From Perca fluviatilis (taxonomy: Eukaryota; Chordata; Actinopteri; Perciformes; Percidae): DNA of 64,000 bases. Positions within the stretch are counted from its first letter, which is position 1, and each line of letters begins with the position of its first letter. The stretch covers positions 26,478,383 to 26,542,382 of the forward strand of contig NC_053119.1 of NCBI RefSeq assembly GCF_010015445.1, read 5' to 3'. Under the pieces are notes generated by a model. It saw nothing but the letters and a program-made list of their open reading frames with translations. It was not told the DNA's origin and did no database searches. The translations under genes were made by a program, and so were the position numbers. Shown piece by piece: positions 36,261 through 49,587 of the stretch.

Positions 36261-38449
36261 CCCTACATGCAAATGATGAAATTAATCGTACACAAACACG
36301 TTAGATCAACCCCCAGGCTCTTGGGCTCTCCAACGTTGTTTTGGTGCAGCGGTTGCACAAATTTCTCTGGCCGTTCGGCGTGCTGTAGCGGCTGCCCCAG
36401 GAGGCTGAGCCGGGCTCCCTGTGCGCCACATCGCTCCCTGGATGTGTGACGGCTTGATGTATAAAAAGGAAAACGCAGAATCTCTAGATGAGTCGCAGCC
36501 GCGCCTGATTGAACTTATAGTTAGATAAAGTTGTGGGACAATTAACCAAATACTGGGAGCCAAGCAATCGGCCCGTTCCAAACAGGCACTTCAAACGGGC
36601 CTGGACTAGTTACTAAAATTCCAGGGAGGGCAAAGAAATGAAAAATACCATAATTTAGGTATTATTACGTCTCCATCCTAAAAGCAAAAATTCTAACATT
36701 TCAATGTAAAAGACACCTACAGAACTTAGCCTGATGTCTTTTATTATAGTGAGTTGTTTCAGTTTGCATTTTCAATTGAGTTGACCATGTTGGCATTTAT
36801 CACATTATAGTTGATTTGTACAGCTGGCAGAGTGACCATTGAACGGTAAACTGCTACTGAAAGAGTAAGAAAACAAGCAGGTTTCAAAAGTAGTAATGGC
36901 TCAAACTCGCCCAGAAAGCACCTGGGTTAACAAGCACAATAGAAGGCAAACAACAAATTATCTTCACTTGCGTTCAACTAACCCTTGACAATAAAAAAAG
37001 ACAAAAAATATACAATGAAACTTTAAAAATAGTGAAACAAATCTTGCACTAAATAGTTATATAATATCTGTGAAGATAAAAATGCATATAAAGCTATAAA
37101 ACTGTGTAAAATGTGAATCAAAGCTGGTCTGAGAAAAACTAAAATATAAGATGCAAAAGCAAGATGTTTTTTTAAAGTAACAGCAGTTCAAAGTATCACC
37201 GCATTGACACCCAAGATTTGAGCAAGTGGAAACAAAGACAAAACTATTTATAAAATCTACACAAGCTTGTCCTTTGGCCTTCCCATCCTCCATTCTTCAT
37301 TTTCTATTAGTCTTCGCTCCTACTTTAGTGACACCTGAATTCATTCTTAGCAGACATGTCAGCACACTCTTAAAGCTGAAAGGAATTTAAAGAGAAAATG
37401 TTAGATAGATTTAAGATATATTCACTTTAAATAGAAGTGACACATTGCACAGTTGAAGGTGACACAGAGTAATAAATAAATAAATAAATATGCATAGTGC
37501 AGAATATTGTCCAGTGATGGCTCATATTGCAGAAACAGCTAGCAGCGCTACATTATGATGTTGCATTAAAGAGTCTGACTGCTGCTGAAATAAAGGAGCG
37601 TCCTTCGGTCACGCGTCCTGGTGTCACTCGCACAACAAGTAAGGACATTAGGATGGAACACCTTGTGAATTGCTTTGACTTAAAATGAAGCACATAACGT
37701 CCTCACTATGTCCCACTGTGCTGAAGTAAAACTTACTAGACTGTGAAGAGATTCTGGTGGTTTCATGCTAACCTTTAATGCATTAACCTTACTTCGTTAG
37801 TTTGTTAGTTTGTGTTGACGCCTCAAGACAATCCTTTAATACTATTAACTTACAGTCAGCCTGAAGTTTCCTTAGCTGTGAAGAGCACTTTTTTTTTTTT
37901 TAAAGATAATTAATCCTGGACAAGATGAGAAGAGAGAGGGAGAAAAAACAGATTATGTAGGTTTTTAATCCTCTCAACACAGTATATCATGCATCATTAG
38001 CTATGTAAGCACTGTTAAGTCAAAGAGAGGCCAGGCTTGCCTGTGGTGAACCACAGAGAGATGGCTGCAAGGGACAGAAAAACTGCTTGAGGACAGTCAT
38101 AAGGCAAACTACTTGTCACTGGTTGATGACACTTATGGGAGTGAATCGTGCTGTCCCACAATTTAAAATTACATTTTGATTGGTTTGGTTTAAAAAAAAA
38201 AGAGAATTACTACTTGAGTGTTTCTCCATGCATTACCATCATCATCATCATAAGGGAATGTTATAGACAATTACAGTTTTTAAAGCATTGTGAATTGGCC
38301 TAGTCTTTAAACAATAATCAGAGCTCCGAACTCGAGGGTTTTACATAAAGGTTAGACCAGAGAAAAGACAACTGCGGAAAATTAAGTCAATTTATCAGCT
38401 CAATCCAATCTCCACAGCTCTTCACAAATTAGATTTGATTGTGTAGAAA
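36261..38449. other. Gene-free stretch; one GC-rich block near 36330-36530
   Basis: No exon was identified. A GC-rich block that looks non-repetitive contains a TATAAAAAGG sequence at 36460-36469. The remainder is AT-rich, with an AATA run at about 37471-37490. Confidence 0.45.
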
Positions 38450-38466
38450 ACACACACACACGCACG

Positions 38467-38548
<82 letters not shown>
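38450..38548. repeat. (AC)n microsatellite with GCAC interruptions
   Basis: About 49 units; three CACG interruptions lie near the left end. Confidence 0.96.
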
Positions 38549-38549
<1 letters not shown>

Positions 38550-39431
38550 GAGTAGAGAGAAGAACACATTGTTTTCCTGGGCCACTCTGTCTGTTTCTTA
38601 CCTCAGCAACAACCACATCAAGTGAATTTGTAGTGTTTCTGGCTGAGGACTTTGGTGGTTAACATGATTCTGAAGTGATGTACGGTGCCCAGAGGCGAGC
38701 AGGGGTAAAAGGATTATCTCTGGCCACATGCTGCCACAGCAGCAACCTTGGGTGCAGAGAAGGCAAATGGGCCCCTGTGTGACTCCCCCCCAGCCCCTCC
38801 AACCTGAACACACAGGTTGAAAATGCTAAAGAGCACTGATGTAGCCCTAGGCACAGACAACGGCAGTTCCGTCCTTTATTGAGGGGACGACAGAGTGAGT
38901 ACGAATAAAGAAAGATAAAGCAAACAGACAATGAGATAGAGACCACCTTTCCACTTTGTTTAAGCCTGTGTTCTGCATGGATACAAAGTAAATTGGTATA
39001 TCTTTAGAAATGAAGCTTTGTTGTGTTTTTTTCTTCTATCTTGACCTTTAAATGAAAGTGGTATGACATAAAAGAACAATAGGCAGATTGACATTTATTC
39101 AAAGATAGGAAAAATGACCAGTTTTATGGTTTGTTCCATCCATGTCCTTCGAGCTGTTTATTATCTTTTTTTAAAGCAATCAGAAATCTTACAAATGACT
39201 CATGGTTGTAGATGATAAGAACATTGTGGTTACTTACTGCTTTGATAATTCACAAAATAAATTAAGGTTCCTCCAAGAAAGACATGTTACTGTAAAACAG
39301 CCAGGAAACTTTAGTCACTTAAAATACATCGGTGACTAAAAAAATAACATGGATGAAATTGGGTATATTTAGAGTCCAGGGAATAAAAGAATACACATAA
39401 AAAAATTATTCCAAACCACAAGAGAGTTAAT

Positions 39432-39569
39432 CAGGGTTCAAAATTAGCACCATTTACCAGTCAAATGCAGGTAAATGCTTCCCCCACCAGCCAAAAAATG
39501 GCAATCAATTGAGTGGCTGGTAAAATGTAAACATTCACTTGCCATTTGGCTGGTTAATTTTGAACCCTG
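39432..39569. mobile_element. Short hAT-like MITE (138 bp)
   Basis: CAGGGTTCAAAATTAG at the left and TTAATTTTGAACCCTG at the right are inverted. The 8-bp flanks GAGTTAAT and GACTTAAT differ at one base, consistent with an old 8-bp target duplication. TTTACCAG / CTGGTAAA motifs recur inside. Confidence 0.8.
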
Positions 39570-42049
39570 GACTTAATCATTGCACAGCAGCACAGGTTTA
39601 TTCAACTTCAACAGGATTTTGTGTGTCTGAGGAAGGACAGCGGAGCTAAAGGCTGAATCATGGTCAAGATAAACTGATATCACTCTTTCTCCTCCCTCCA
39701 AATGTCTGCGTTCCTGTTTCAGCCCAGTTTATCGAGACTGTAGCCCATTACTGGTTAGTGAAAATTACCCTGAAGGGGAAAGCTTTCACAATCTTCCCTG
39801 CTCCTCTTTTTTTTGCCAAAGACAGCCTGGCTCAGAAGTACAGCACGTTTCAAACCTTTAATGATAAAGGGCAGTGGTGTAAACTTGCAGAATAATGTTG
39901 AAGAAGAAAGTTTTCGCTTAGTGCTATGAGAGGCCATGCAGGACTCAATTTATATGTTATTGCAATGCCAAACTTGTGTATGTGTGAAAATCTCTTATTT
40001 ATTAAACACATATAAAACAAATAATTAACCCTTAAATGAATGCTTCGGGTCTTTAGCAGTCTGGGACTATATCACACCCTGTCTATTTCTTTCATTTTAT
40101 TCAATTAAACTCTCAACTCATTGGTATTCATCTATTAATATGGTCACTGTGTCAGATTGAACGATTATAGTCATCAATTCTTGCCCTGACTTGGCAGTGA
40201 GACATGATGGACAACGCGTTGGTCCCCGACCAATCATAGCTAGTCTTTCACAACCTGTGTGATTTCACGTGGAAGGAGCTCCTAGGGACCGACTTCTGGG
40301 AACAAGAATGTAACCAAACAATGGCGTCCAACGCAGTGTGTATGATACTGGCTGAAAAAGAGAAAGAAAAAATAAATGTGACCTTTCCTCTGTTTCACAG
40401 TTCCACCCAGCTGCACCAACAACATCATTCCTGTTTGGCTGCGCCATGTTTACAGTTGTGCGTTGAAGAGCCCTCTGTGCTCCTATTGGTCAACGTCACA
40501 GAACACAATTTGTCATACTCGGTATAAAATAATCAAATTTAAGCTGATAAAACCTGCAGCTACGCCAAACGATGATTGTCTAAGACAGCTTTTAAAATGT
40601 ATTTTGGCATTGTTATGTAAACAACAATGACATATTTACCAGATGTCGGCCCTGTCCAGCATTGAGTTATCTCAGCTGGTCTGTCATTTTCTGAAGTTAA
40701 CACTACATAGTTAATAAAGGGAAAGGGAAAGCAAAGCATTACCCTAATTTGAAATTTAAACATTATGTTATTGTAAATTAAAAGATAAAGTTACATTTTG
40801 TAGGGGACATACAAAAAATCCTTTTGCTCATCTACGTACATATTTTTAGCAGGGCACTCCGCAGAGTTCTGGGTGTGAATTACCTTTATAAATGATCTGA
40901 TTTTAAGTTTTAGCAGAATGTGACGTGCATTCTCTATTACTTGACTCTTGCTGTGGTGTACAGTGGCTCGGCTCCAGAGTGTTTGCGAAGTCCATTCTGG
41001 CCATAAGTAGTCAGGCTGACTCATCACCGCTATTGAGTCGACCCCCCGTCATTGCTCATACGAGGTATCGAGGCTACCTTTTGTTGTTAATGCTGTACTT
41101 GAAGAGGCGAAATCTCTCTGGCATTCATCCCTCTGTGTTTATCCAATTCAATCTTCTTTTCTGCAAGTGTTGGACGTGTCCACAAATGACACCAGGATGA
41201 TAATTATTACAATTATGTATTGATTCAGCAGCAGCATTGTGGCATTGTGAGTGTCAGCTTTTCCCTGCATAATTGTGGGATTTCAGAAGGGCTAATTGCA
41301 GCTAACACGACCAGCTGGGCTATTATTCATCATCCTCCACATTTCTTTTTTCTCTCCCGCTGCTGAACAATGCTGGTCACCTTTGTGGTAGTCATTAGAC
41401 TCATCTAGTTGATGAAGAGATGAGGAAACAGAAAATAAATGTCCTATTAATCGCAATAATGTTGGGTAAACAGTCTCAAAATGAGCATATCAGCTTGCAG
41501 GGCTTGTTGCGAATTTGGAATACCCGCATAAACATAAATGTTGCTTCTAAATTTGAAATGTATTTTTCAATGCTGTAAACTAAACAAATGAAATTCCATT
41601 CACATCCATTATATGTCATGGGATGTATGGACTATGACTGGAGGAAGAAGTCTCAATAGACAATATTCTCAAAACATGGAGAAATAAGACAAAACTATCT
41701 GTGTGGCTAACAGAGAGATGTGGTCATTTCTGCAGACTGTGTGTGTGTGTGTGTGTATGTGTGCGTGCGTGCGTGTGCGTGTGTGTGTCCGCTGTTAACG
41801 TATGTAAAAATGCAGCGGTGAGGCTTGATCCATCCATATGATGTCTGATTAAGTGTGATTGATTGTCTCTTGTGATTAAAATCAAATCGTAATGCGCTCT
41901 GAGATCTGGATCTCAGCTAGCACACAGATGTACACAGATCTAGTGTAAGACTGAGAGATTTCTTGTTTGCTTTGCAAGTTTATTTGCACAATAGTGCGTT
42001 ATAGTGGCTATGATCAACGCTTGATCAGACTGAAACACAAAGACACTAA
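39570..42049. other. Gene-free stretch between repeats
   Basis: No exon was recognised on either strand. A short degenerate GT/GC run lies at about 41739-41787. A block near 41270-41340 rich in TAAT/ATTA cores could be a regulatory element, but nothing in this window allows a test. Confidence 0.4.
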
Positions 42050-43482
42050 GGGCCCTATCTTGCACTCAGCGCAATTGCCTTTGTACTTTGTATCATTCCT
42101 ATTTTGCACCCGACGCACAGCGGACTTTTCGCTCCACAGACGCACGTCGGTAAATTAGGGAATGTATTTGCGCTCCCGGGGGCGGTTCAGCGAAAAGTGT
42201 TCCGCCGCAAATGTTCCTTGATGCTATTTTGCAGTTTCAGAAAACAATTCTGCCACTGACCAGGAAAAACCTGGTCTAAAGTCAGTGGCGCTAGTCTAAA
42301 GTCAGTAGCGCGTTATTCAGATGCTATTTTAGGGGCGCATGCTTGGCCATAATGTAGCGTGTGCACAACGCGCATACACTTCTCTCATCTAAATGGATGC
42401 AGCAGTTCCCAAACTACGGTGGGATTGGACACTCCGGCGGAATCTGGTCCGGGAGTAATGCGCGATGTGCTCCTGGTGGATCGGGTGGACGGAGATGGAG
42501 TGGGGGGAAGAGGAAGGGGCACAACAGGTGCAGGTGGTGCGTTTGGAGGCCCACGCTCCATGGCTGCAGCAATCCTCTCCAGACTTGAGGAGATGCGCCC
42601 GAAAGGCCGCAGAAACATCATACGTCATAATAGCAATCCGCCATGGAACAAGCGCGCCTGCTCTTAAAGAGAATGTGAGATGATGCTCTGATTGGTTTAT
42701 TGCACGTTATGCCCAAACCACACCTAGCTACTTCAGACCAACCCATTTAAGGGCGTTGACGCACCTGACAGTCTGGAGAGGTCAGTGACTCAAATCTGTT
42801 CGGTGTGTCCCGTGCCGTCGTCCGTCTGGGGGGCTGTCGGCGTTCATTTTGGCTGATCTGACATGTTCGGTCGGCGGCAGGGCAGTCGGGACTCACCAGG
42901 AAATGACGAGCGGGATGAGGAGACTAGAGTCTCTCAAAATCTGCCGAAAATCTTTTAAACTAACTTAAAAACAACTTTGTTGAGCTGAAATGAAGACAGA
43001 TTCAGCAACTGCATGGTCTATTTCTCGCTTAAAATGTTTTCAGAAACACGTTTCAGTGAACTATTTTAGTACAATATGAGATCGTATTCGGAACGGCCGC
43101 CATGACAGTCTGGCTTTGAATTTCCGGAGAAAACAAACCCATGTGACGCGTTCATCCAATCAGCTGCCGGTTTTAATTTTTGGGCAACATTACAGATTAG
43201 CGCCGCCTGCTTTTATAGAGATGTATTACGTCTCGTCTCCTCTCGTCTTTTTGGTCTGTTCTGTGGCAGTTTTTTGGACCTCGGGGATGCGACTAATCAT
43301 ATCGACGGGGTTTTCTGTCAACGGTCGGCCGTCGGCTAAATGTGTCTACACCTTAAGATTTGCGTCGGGCGCAAGAGTCATTTATCCCGCCGGTATAATA
43401 GCAACAGCGGCCGAGATCCGCCCACAAAGCTAATTGCGTTTCACGTTTGATACTTGTGTTTCAGGTCGTTAAAATAGGCCCC
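42050..43482. mobile_element. PIF/Harbinger-like non-autonomous element with a probable nested insertion
   Basis: Starts GGGCCCTATCTTGCAC and ends AAAATAGGCCCC, with TAA immediately outside both ends (42047-42049 and 43483-43485), the 3-bp target size of PIF/Harbinger. Paired motifs include CACCCGACGCACAGC near the left and TTGCGTCGGGCGCAAGAG near the right. A different GTCGG-rich sequence from about 42770 to 43355 (TTCGGTCGGCGGCAGGGC ... CAACGGTCGGCCGTCGGC) looks inserted inside. A proline/threonine-rich frame around 42385-42621 may be remnant DNA-binding protein sequence, but this is unproven. Confidence 0.7.
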
Positions 43483-43526
43483 TAAGAATGACAAGCCACA
43501 AAACAAAGACACACTTTTATGTATTT

Positions 43527-43830
43527 GGGGCGGCTGTGGTTAAGTGGTAGAGAGGTCCCCTGCCAATCGGAAGGTTGGTGGTTTGATCCCTGGCCCTGCA
43601 GTTCCATGAAGTGTCCTTGGGCAAGACGCTGAACCCTGAGTTGCCCCCGATGCTACACCATTGGAGTGTAAATGTGTATGAATGTTTATCTGATGAGCAG
43701 GTGGCACCTTGTACGGCAGCCTTGGCCACAGTGTATGAATGTGTGTGAATGGTTCCTGTACTATTTTAAAGCGCTTTGAGTAATTGTTAAGACTAAAAAA
43801 GCCCTATATAAAAACAGACCATTTACATTT
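43527..43830 (+). mobile_element. tRNA-derived SINE, full length
   Basis: The head GGGGCGGCTGTGG has an A box TGGTTAAGTGG (43537-43547) and a B box GGTTTGATCCC (43580-43590). The body includes CCTTGGGCAAGACGCTGAAC, and the tail AAAGCGCTTTGAG leads to ATATAAAAACAGACCATTTA. This family is widespread in spiny-rayed fishes. Confidence 0.88.
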
Positions 43831-44254
43831 ATATCCTTGAGGCCTAACATACATTTTGAATTAATTTCCATTTTCATAAATCATATGCAAAGACACTTTT
43901 TTGACACCTGTATTGTTTACATCCATGTTTACATTCAAGCAGTCTTCTTTTTCCCTTCCTTGGCTTTGCTGCATTTCTTAGTGCATTACAGCCACCTGTT
44001 GATCATTCAAGTAGTATAACACAATAGGCAGGAATGTGCATTATATAGCCCACATATGCACAAGGATGTATGTACACGGGACAAACAAACTGGGGACCCA
44101 AAAAATTGCTCCTTAGTGCTACTAGTTGTGTAACACTCCAAAGGGTGTTGTACTCTAGTAAATATATAGCCAGGTGACAGAATTGATGCACATGCGTCCA
44201 TCCATATAGAACATGAGGGGTTGTGAATATGATATAATCAAATCATATACATTA

Positions 44255-44475
44255 CTTTAAAGTCACCAGAACCCAACCCAGTTCAACACCATTGGGAGAT
44301 TTTGGACTGACATGTTAGACAACGTTCATCGTGTCATCAACCAACTCACAACAGAGGGAATATCTTTTGGAAGAATGGTGTTTTAGGAATAGTTTTGGAA
44401 CTTGGAGAACAAGGAGCATTGAAGCTGTTTGAGGGTTTGTGGTGACCCCACACCTTACTAAGACTATACAGTATG
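44255..44475 (+). pseudogene. Degenerate transposase fragment
   Basis: One frame reads SPEPNPVQHHWEILD, a stop, then HVRQRSSCHQPTHNRGNIFW. The first part resembles the SPDLNPIEHLW-type C-terminal motif of Tc1/mariner DDE transposases. Stops and frame loss make it a fossil. No intact ends were found. Confidence 0.4.
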
Positions 44476-47091
44476 TTTTTTTTTCTATTTTCTTTAACAC
44501 CCGTCTGTGGCTGGTCAGCTGTATTGAAAGAGCATGATGTAATCAAATGTGAATTTCAAACCAAAGCTTGATCGTTTTTTTATAAGAAAATAGCTCATTT
44601 TGTATAAGTTCTGGCCTAAACAATTTTATTCAGTAGTGCTCAAACTCATAACTTGATTGTTTTAGGTATTTGTATTCCATGTAAGTCTTTCTCCCTCCCT
44701 TTCTCTCTTTTTGACAGAGCATCTGAGCATCTGTGACTGGCGATGACTGTGATTGTTTTTGCATGTGTCAAAATACAGCTGCCAAGTGGAATGACTAATC
44801 ACACAGAGTGCTCCTCCAATGCCTATGTCTACATGTGTAATTTGACAGCAGTGGCATAAAGTGTTCCTGGGGTGGCAGAGTGGTTTAGGGACTGATGCTC
44901 AATGGTCCGTGTCAACTGCCGTCATCACTCCGGTGCTACGGTGGACAGTAAGTACAGCTGTGGCTGTGACACAACGCCAACACATTACCAACATTACCAG
45001 CAGGCTGCTGTGACCCCATCACAGTTCAGACTTTCGACACTATAGGAGCCAACAAAAAAGGGTATTCCACTTCAAATCAACCTGGTTTTCAATCGTCTAA
45101 GCCTAGGCGTGAGTATATTCCCACACGCAGAGGTACACACAGTCAGAAGATGTCCACACGTAATTTGACGCGATCCCATTATGCCTGAACAGGGCAAGTT
45201 GATTAAAGATTTCTGAAATCGATGACTATCTATGACTAAACTTTTCCTCTTGAGAAAAAACAAATCATTCCTGTCAAGTACTGCACTTTGGTCCATTTAG
45301 AAAAGGAACAGCGAGTTACGATGATAAATAAACAAGGATGTTAGGAAAAAGAACAGCTGAAAGATGAAATTGAAATAGGATGATGAATTTAACATTTCCC
45401 ACCAGTTCATTACAAGCGCAGTTCAAGGGAAGCAGCGGCCTTCATTTTTAGTCAATTAATTGATGCTTCCCTACAGCACATAAGTGCTTTAGGCTACATG
45501 TCTTGCTCTTTGTTTCTCGAGCAGCCTGTGCTTTCCTAAATGTCATATCTGATAAGTCTAAATCCAAATATCTACTAGTGTGTGTCATGTCAGATATGCC
45601 CAGCCAGAAGGAGTTATAAGTCGTTCAACAATGATTTCCATCAATCACTATAAGTGGTCGGAGAACTAAGTGGTCACAAATAGCACAAATACGTTTATTT
45701 CTGGCTTACGGGCTGAAAGGAATGATGGGGAAAAAACCTGATTTAATGTCAGGATCTATTCAAATATGAAACTATTTGTATGTTTGCTTTGAGAACAGTG
45801 TCCACTCCCATACACATACGCACATACTGTATGTATGTACACACACGGACCTCTCTTACGATACAGCACTTCTCGTCTCTTACCTACCAGAGTGTCCAGA
45901 AACATAAACCTGCTTGTATATAAGTAGTCTAAGCATCATGTTAAAGTCGTATCCAACCATTTGCCCTGTGTCAGGGTCACAGAAGCATAATGACGTTGTA
46001 ACACTGCCTATTCCCCCTCCAGCAGTGGCACATGGACTCCTAATTAGATTTACCTTTCCTTAATGGGCCCCTGTCGTCCAGCAGCCTGTGGGGCCAAGCT
46101 ACTGCAGCTCATGATGGAAATCAAGCAGTTGGAGCCACAGATAAACCCCACCTGTGGTGTCGCAACTGGTTGTTGTGCCAGCCATATAAATGTATTCTGC
46201 ATTGGACATGGGTTGTTAACACATTGTCAAAGACCCATTTTTCACCATCACCTCTTTTCACCTTTGCATCATGTGAGCTGCAAAGCACACACCAAATGGT
46301 CGAAGTGCATATTATGTTGTAGCGCTGCAAAAGATTGTCTTCGTGCCAGCACTAAATTAGAGGCCCTATGGGGGTAGCAACGTGCATTGCTGTCTGCCAC
46401 ATGTACATTTTGAAAATCTTCACATAAAAGGTAGACTGCCAAATTAGTGCAGAAAGATGGGTTTGGTTGGGCTATCTGTCAGCTGAAAGCATAGGTTGAC
46501 ATGCAAGGAATATTTTTACACTTTTACACATGAATGAATCTTAAATCAAAGTCTCCTTACTAGCTCTTTAATGTCCTTTGTTTTGTTTTTTTGAGTTTTT
46601 TAAGTTTTGCCTAAATTGTGGAGTTTGCTCAGTTTGAGGTTGGTAGTTTGTAGTCTGAAGACAGTGAGACACAGTTGAAACAAAACTGTAAACTGTACCT
46701 TGTATTAATATTATTTTTTCAAATATGTCCAAGGTCAAGAATAAACATTATGTAAGCTGCATAACTGATCACAGATGAAGTCTACGCCACAATGTAACTC
46801 TGTGCTGTTCCCAATATTTAACCTAACTTAAAGCACAGGCAACTGAACAACTACTGTGCTGTTTCAGTTAAATATGGACACAAAACCCAATGAAAAAAAA
46901 AATTTTAAAACAAAATTTGGAGACGTATTCCATTAATAATGAAAGTGATGAAAGTATGTGTGCCCTTGACAGAAATCCTTAACTGTCAGAACTTGAATAA
47001 ACACTGCTTTGTTGTCCAAAATGTTGGTGCTGAAATTATAGGGGGAAAAACAGGTACTATTCAATTACATTTTGTGAACACACAAACTCTA

Positions 47092-47151
<60 letters not shown>

Positions 47152-47190
47152 GGGGGGGGGGGTGTGTGTGTGTGATATGTGTGTGTGTGT

Positions 47191-47221
<31 letters not shown>

Positions 47222-49583
47222 TTTAGTGGCTAAAAGGTTTAGCTGTCGTTGCAGGAAGATGGAAGATGGAAATGTAGAGGACAAGAAAAAGAAAAAACAA
47301 ACAATGTCATGATTGAAATTGCTTATCGGTGCAGATGAAAGTAAATTGCACTCAGAACTCAGCCTGCCATAACTTAAATCAACGGCTCCTGTGAATTTGT
47401 TACGCATTCGGGGCCATTCTGAAACAGCCACCTCAGAGGAGATATAGTAGTTCTGCCTGCCATTTTTTTCCATTACCCCCCACCCAAGACCTCCTGCTGC
47501 GAATAATGACCGCAGCTGTGTCAATGTGGATGCTCGCTGTGTGTGCGCTTGTTTGTGTGTCTTATTTTGATGGCTTTTTAAACTCAGTGTGTATGTGTGT
47601 GTCTGTCTGATTATGGTGTACAGATAGGCCATTACCCACGCGTTAGCAGGAGAGGGGCTTAATGGACGACAGAGGATGCAGAGGCAGGATGGCTCGTACA
47701 TTGTGCCCTGTCCTCCCGGCCATATCAATACTGCCATCTGGGAGTTGGCCACTTCATTCACAAAACCAATACCCCAGTGGGATGAGATGGGCCAACTTGG
47801 ACGCTGTTGCTACGTGTTCAATCAATGGGAAAAGACAAGTGCTATCATGACATCCACTTTCAGGAGGATGTCAAATCTTTTGTTCTTTTTTTTGTGTGTG
47901 CAAGTGAGAAAGTGGGAGAACAAGGACACAGAGAACAATAAATTACAACAGGTGCATTTACCAGACTATCTTTGTGTCCAGACCATGACCAATATATTCT
48001 TGTCAAAGGTAATCAAAAATATTGATTAGATAGCTTTTAAATAATAAACAGATGGTTATTCAGTCTTCAGTTTTCTTCTGTCTTCCACATTCAATCAATC
48101 AACGCTGAGGAATTGACTAGCCAATGTATTGAGATGTGAAGACAATTACCTACAAAGGTTCAATCATTCATTCATTTATTGTTTTTACCCACTCATTTCT
48201 ATTCATTGTCACGGGGGATGGAGCCTATCCAACATATTCACACCTGTTGATGATTTTGAGTCTCTGTTCAGTTAATGCATGTTTTGGGAACGAACCAGAG
48301 AACAACCAAAAGAAAAGATGGGAACAACATGCAGACTTAGAAATTCAAGATTTAGGACTGTAAGAGCTGAGCATTTATTATGATTGTTTTTGTTACACCA
48401 GTAAAAGTCAGCCTCCAATAGAGACTGAGAGAAAGACATTAAAGGATTACCAAGAAGAAGACAGGATTCAAGAACTTTGGAAGTAACCTTTACAGTAACA
48501 TCGCCCTTTCTGAAAAGACATACTTGTAGCCTAGTACCGGAGACAGACTTTCTTCTCTAACCTACTTAACTCTCATCTGTCTCATTGGACCTTCTTCCAG
48601 CCTCCAACAATCTGCTATTCAAGACTAAGAGTGATGCATGATGAGAGCATGGATCTGTGCCTTTCATTTTTTAACTTCCATTCTGTAGTGCTTTTTTACT
48701 GTCATGATATCAACACAGCACTAGAGAGTCTGGCTGCAATCAGCCACTCTGACAGAATGCACACACGTGTGATAGGAGTTTATCTCACATCCTCTATATG
48801 CACTATCACACAATGAAATGTGTGTACACGCAGCTGGGAACAGTCCTTTGACTAGACAAGTGGTGATGCACCAGCATGCATAAGATTTGAACAGCCAGGT
48901 GTGTGCCTCTGCACACAAAAGACTGAGGGGGTGTAATCTGGGAGTCGTGGAGTTAGGGTTGGGCTGAAGCTGTAAAGTACAGCTTTGTGCGAAAGCTGCA
49001 GGTGTTACTATTGTCTTTACAATATATCACAGTCACTTCAACATCCGCAGAGGATCGCAAAACTATTGATGGCTATTAAATGACTGCATTTAAAGTCATT
49101 CTTGTTCTTTGATTTATTAGCGGCAACTCAAACGTCCAGACTGAGGCTCCCCTCCTGCATTAAACCACAATTTTCGTTAGAAAAAAAAACACATTACAAT
49201 CACCCTACATTTCCAAAATTAGCGATAACTGTACATTTGTTTCTAGATTCCTGGCTCATCCCAAATGCTACACAATCACATTTGATTTCTTCTGTGAGTA
49301 CAGACACTGCTGGTAAATGTCACACTGTGACAGGCTGAAAGCCTGGTCACCACAATCGTACCCTGAGGGGCCCTAGTGCTGTCACTTCCTCTCAAGTGTG
49401 TAGACTACGCAGTGGTAGATAGCAAACAGAAAGAAGGCTGGATTTTAGTGGTTTTATGTCTGTAACTCAATGGGCTATTTCCGCAAAAAGCACATTTTCC
49501 AAACTGAAAAAAAACTTCATGGTGGATCAGTGGAATACTGTATATGAACAGATGATCACATTTGATTTAGTCGGATGACATGT
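44476..49583. other. Gene-free stretch with one GT/poly-G tract
   Basis: No exon with plausible splice sites was recognised. A possible tRNA-like SINE head (GGGGTGGCAGAGTGG) lies at about 44868, without a B box. The 234-codon minus-strand frame over 47057-47761 is an artefact of simple repeats. Confidence 0.4.
47096..47219. repeat. (GT)n with two poly-G runs
   Basis: About 26 GT units, 14 G, a second short TG run, then about 30 consecutive G up to 47219. Long G homopolymers can form quadruplexes and are also common sites of assembly error. Confidence 0.93.
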
Positions 49584-49587
49584 TTAA

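Noticed and set aside
42359..42683. Overlapping open frames on both strands inside the Harbinger-like element
   Set aside because: GC-rich composition explains multiple long frames; none shows a clear domain, so no gene was called.
47057..47761. 234-codon minus-strand open frame
   Set aside because: It spans (GT)n and poly-G tracts giving His-Thr and Pro runs; the remaining part has no recognisable domain or splice context.
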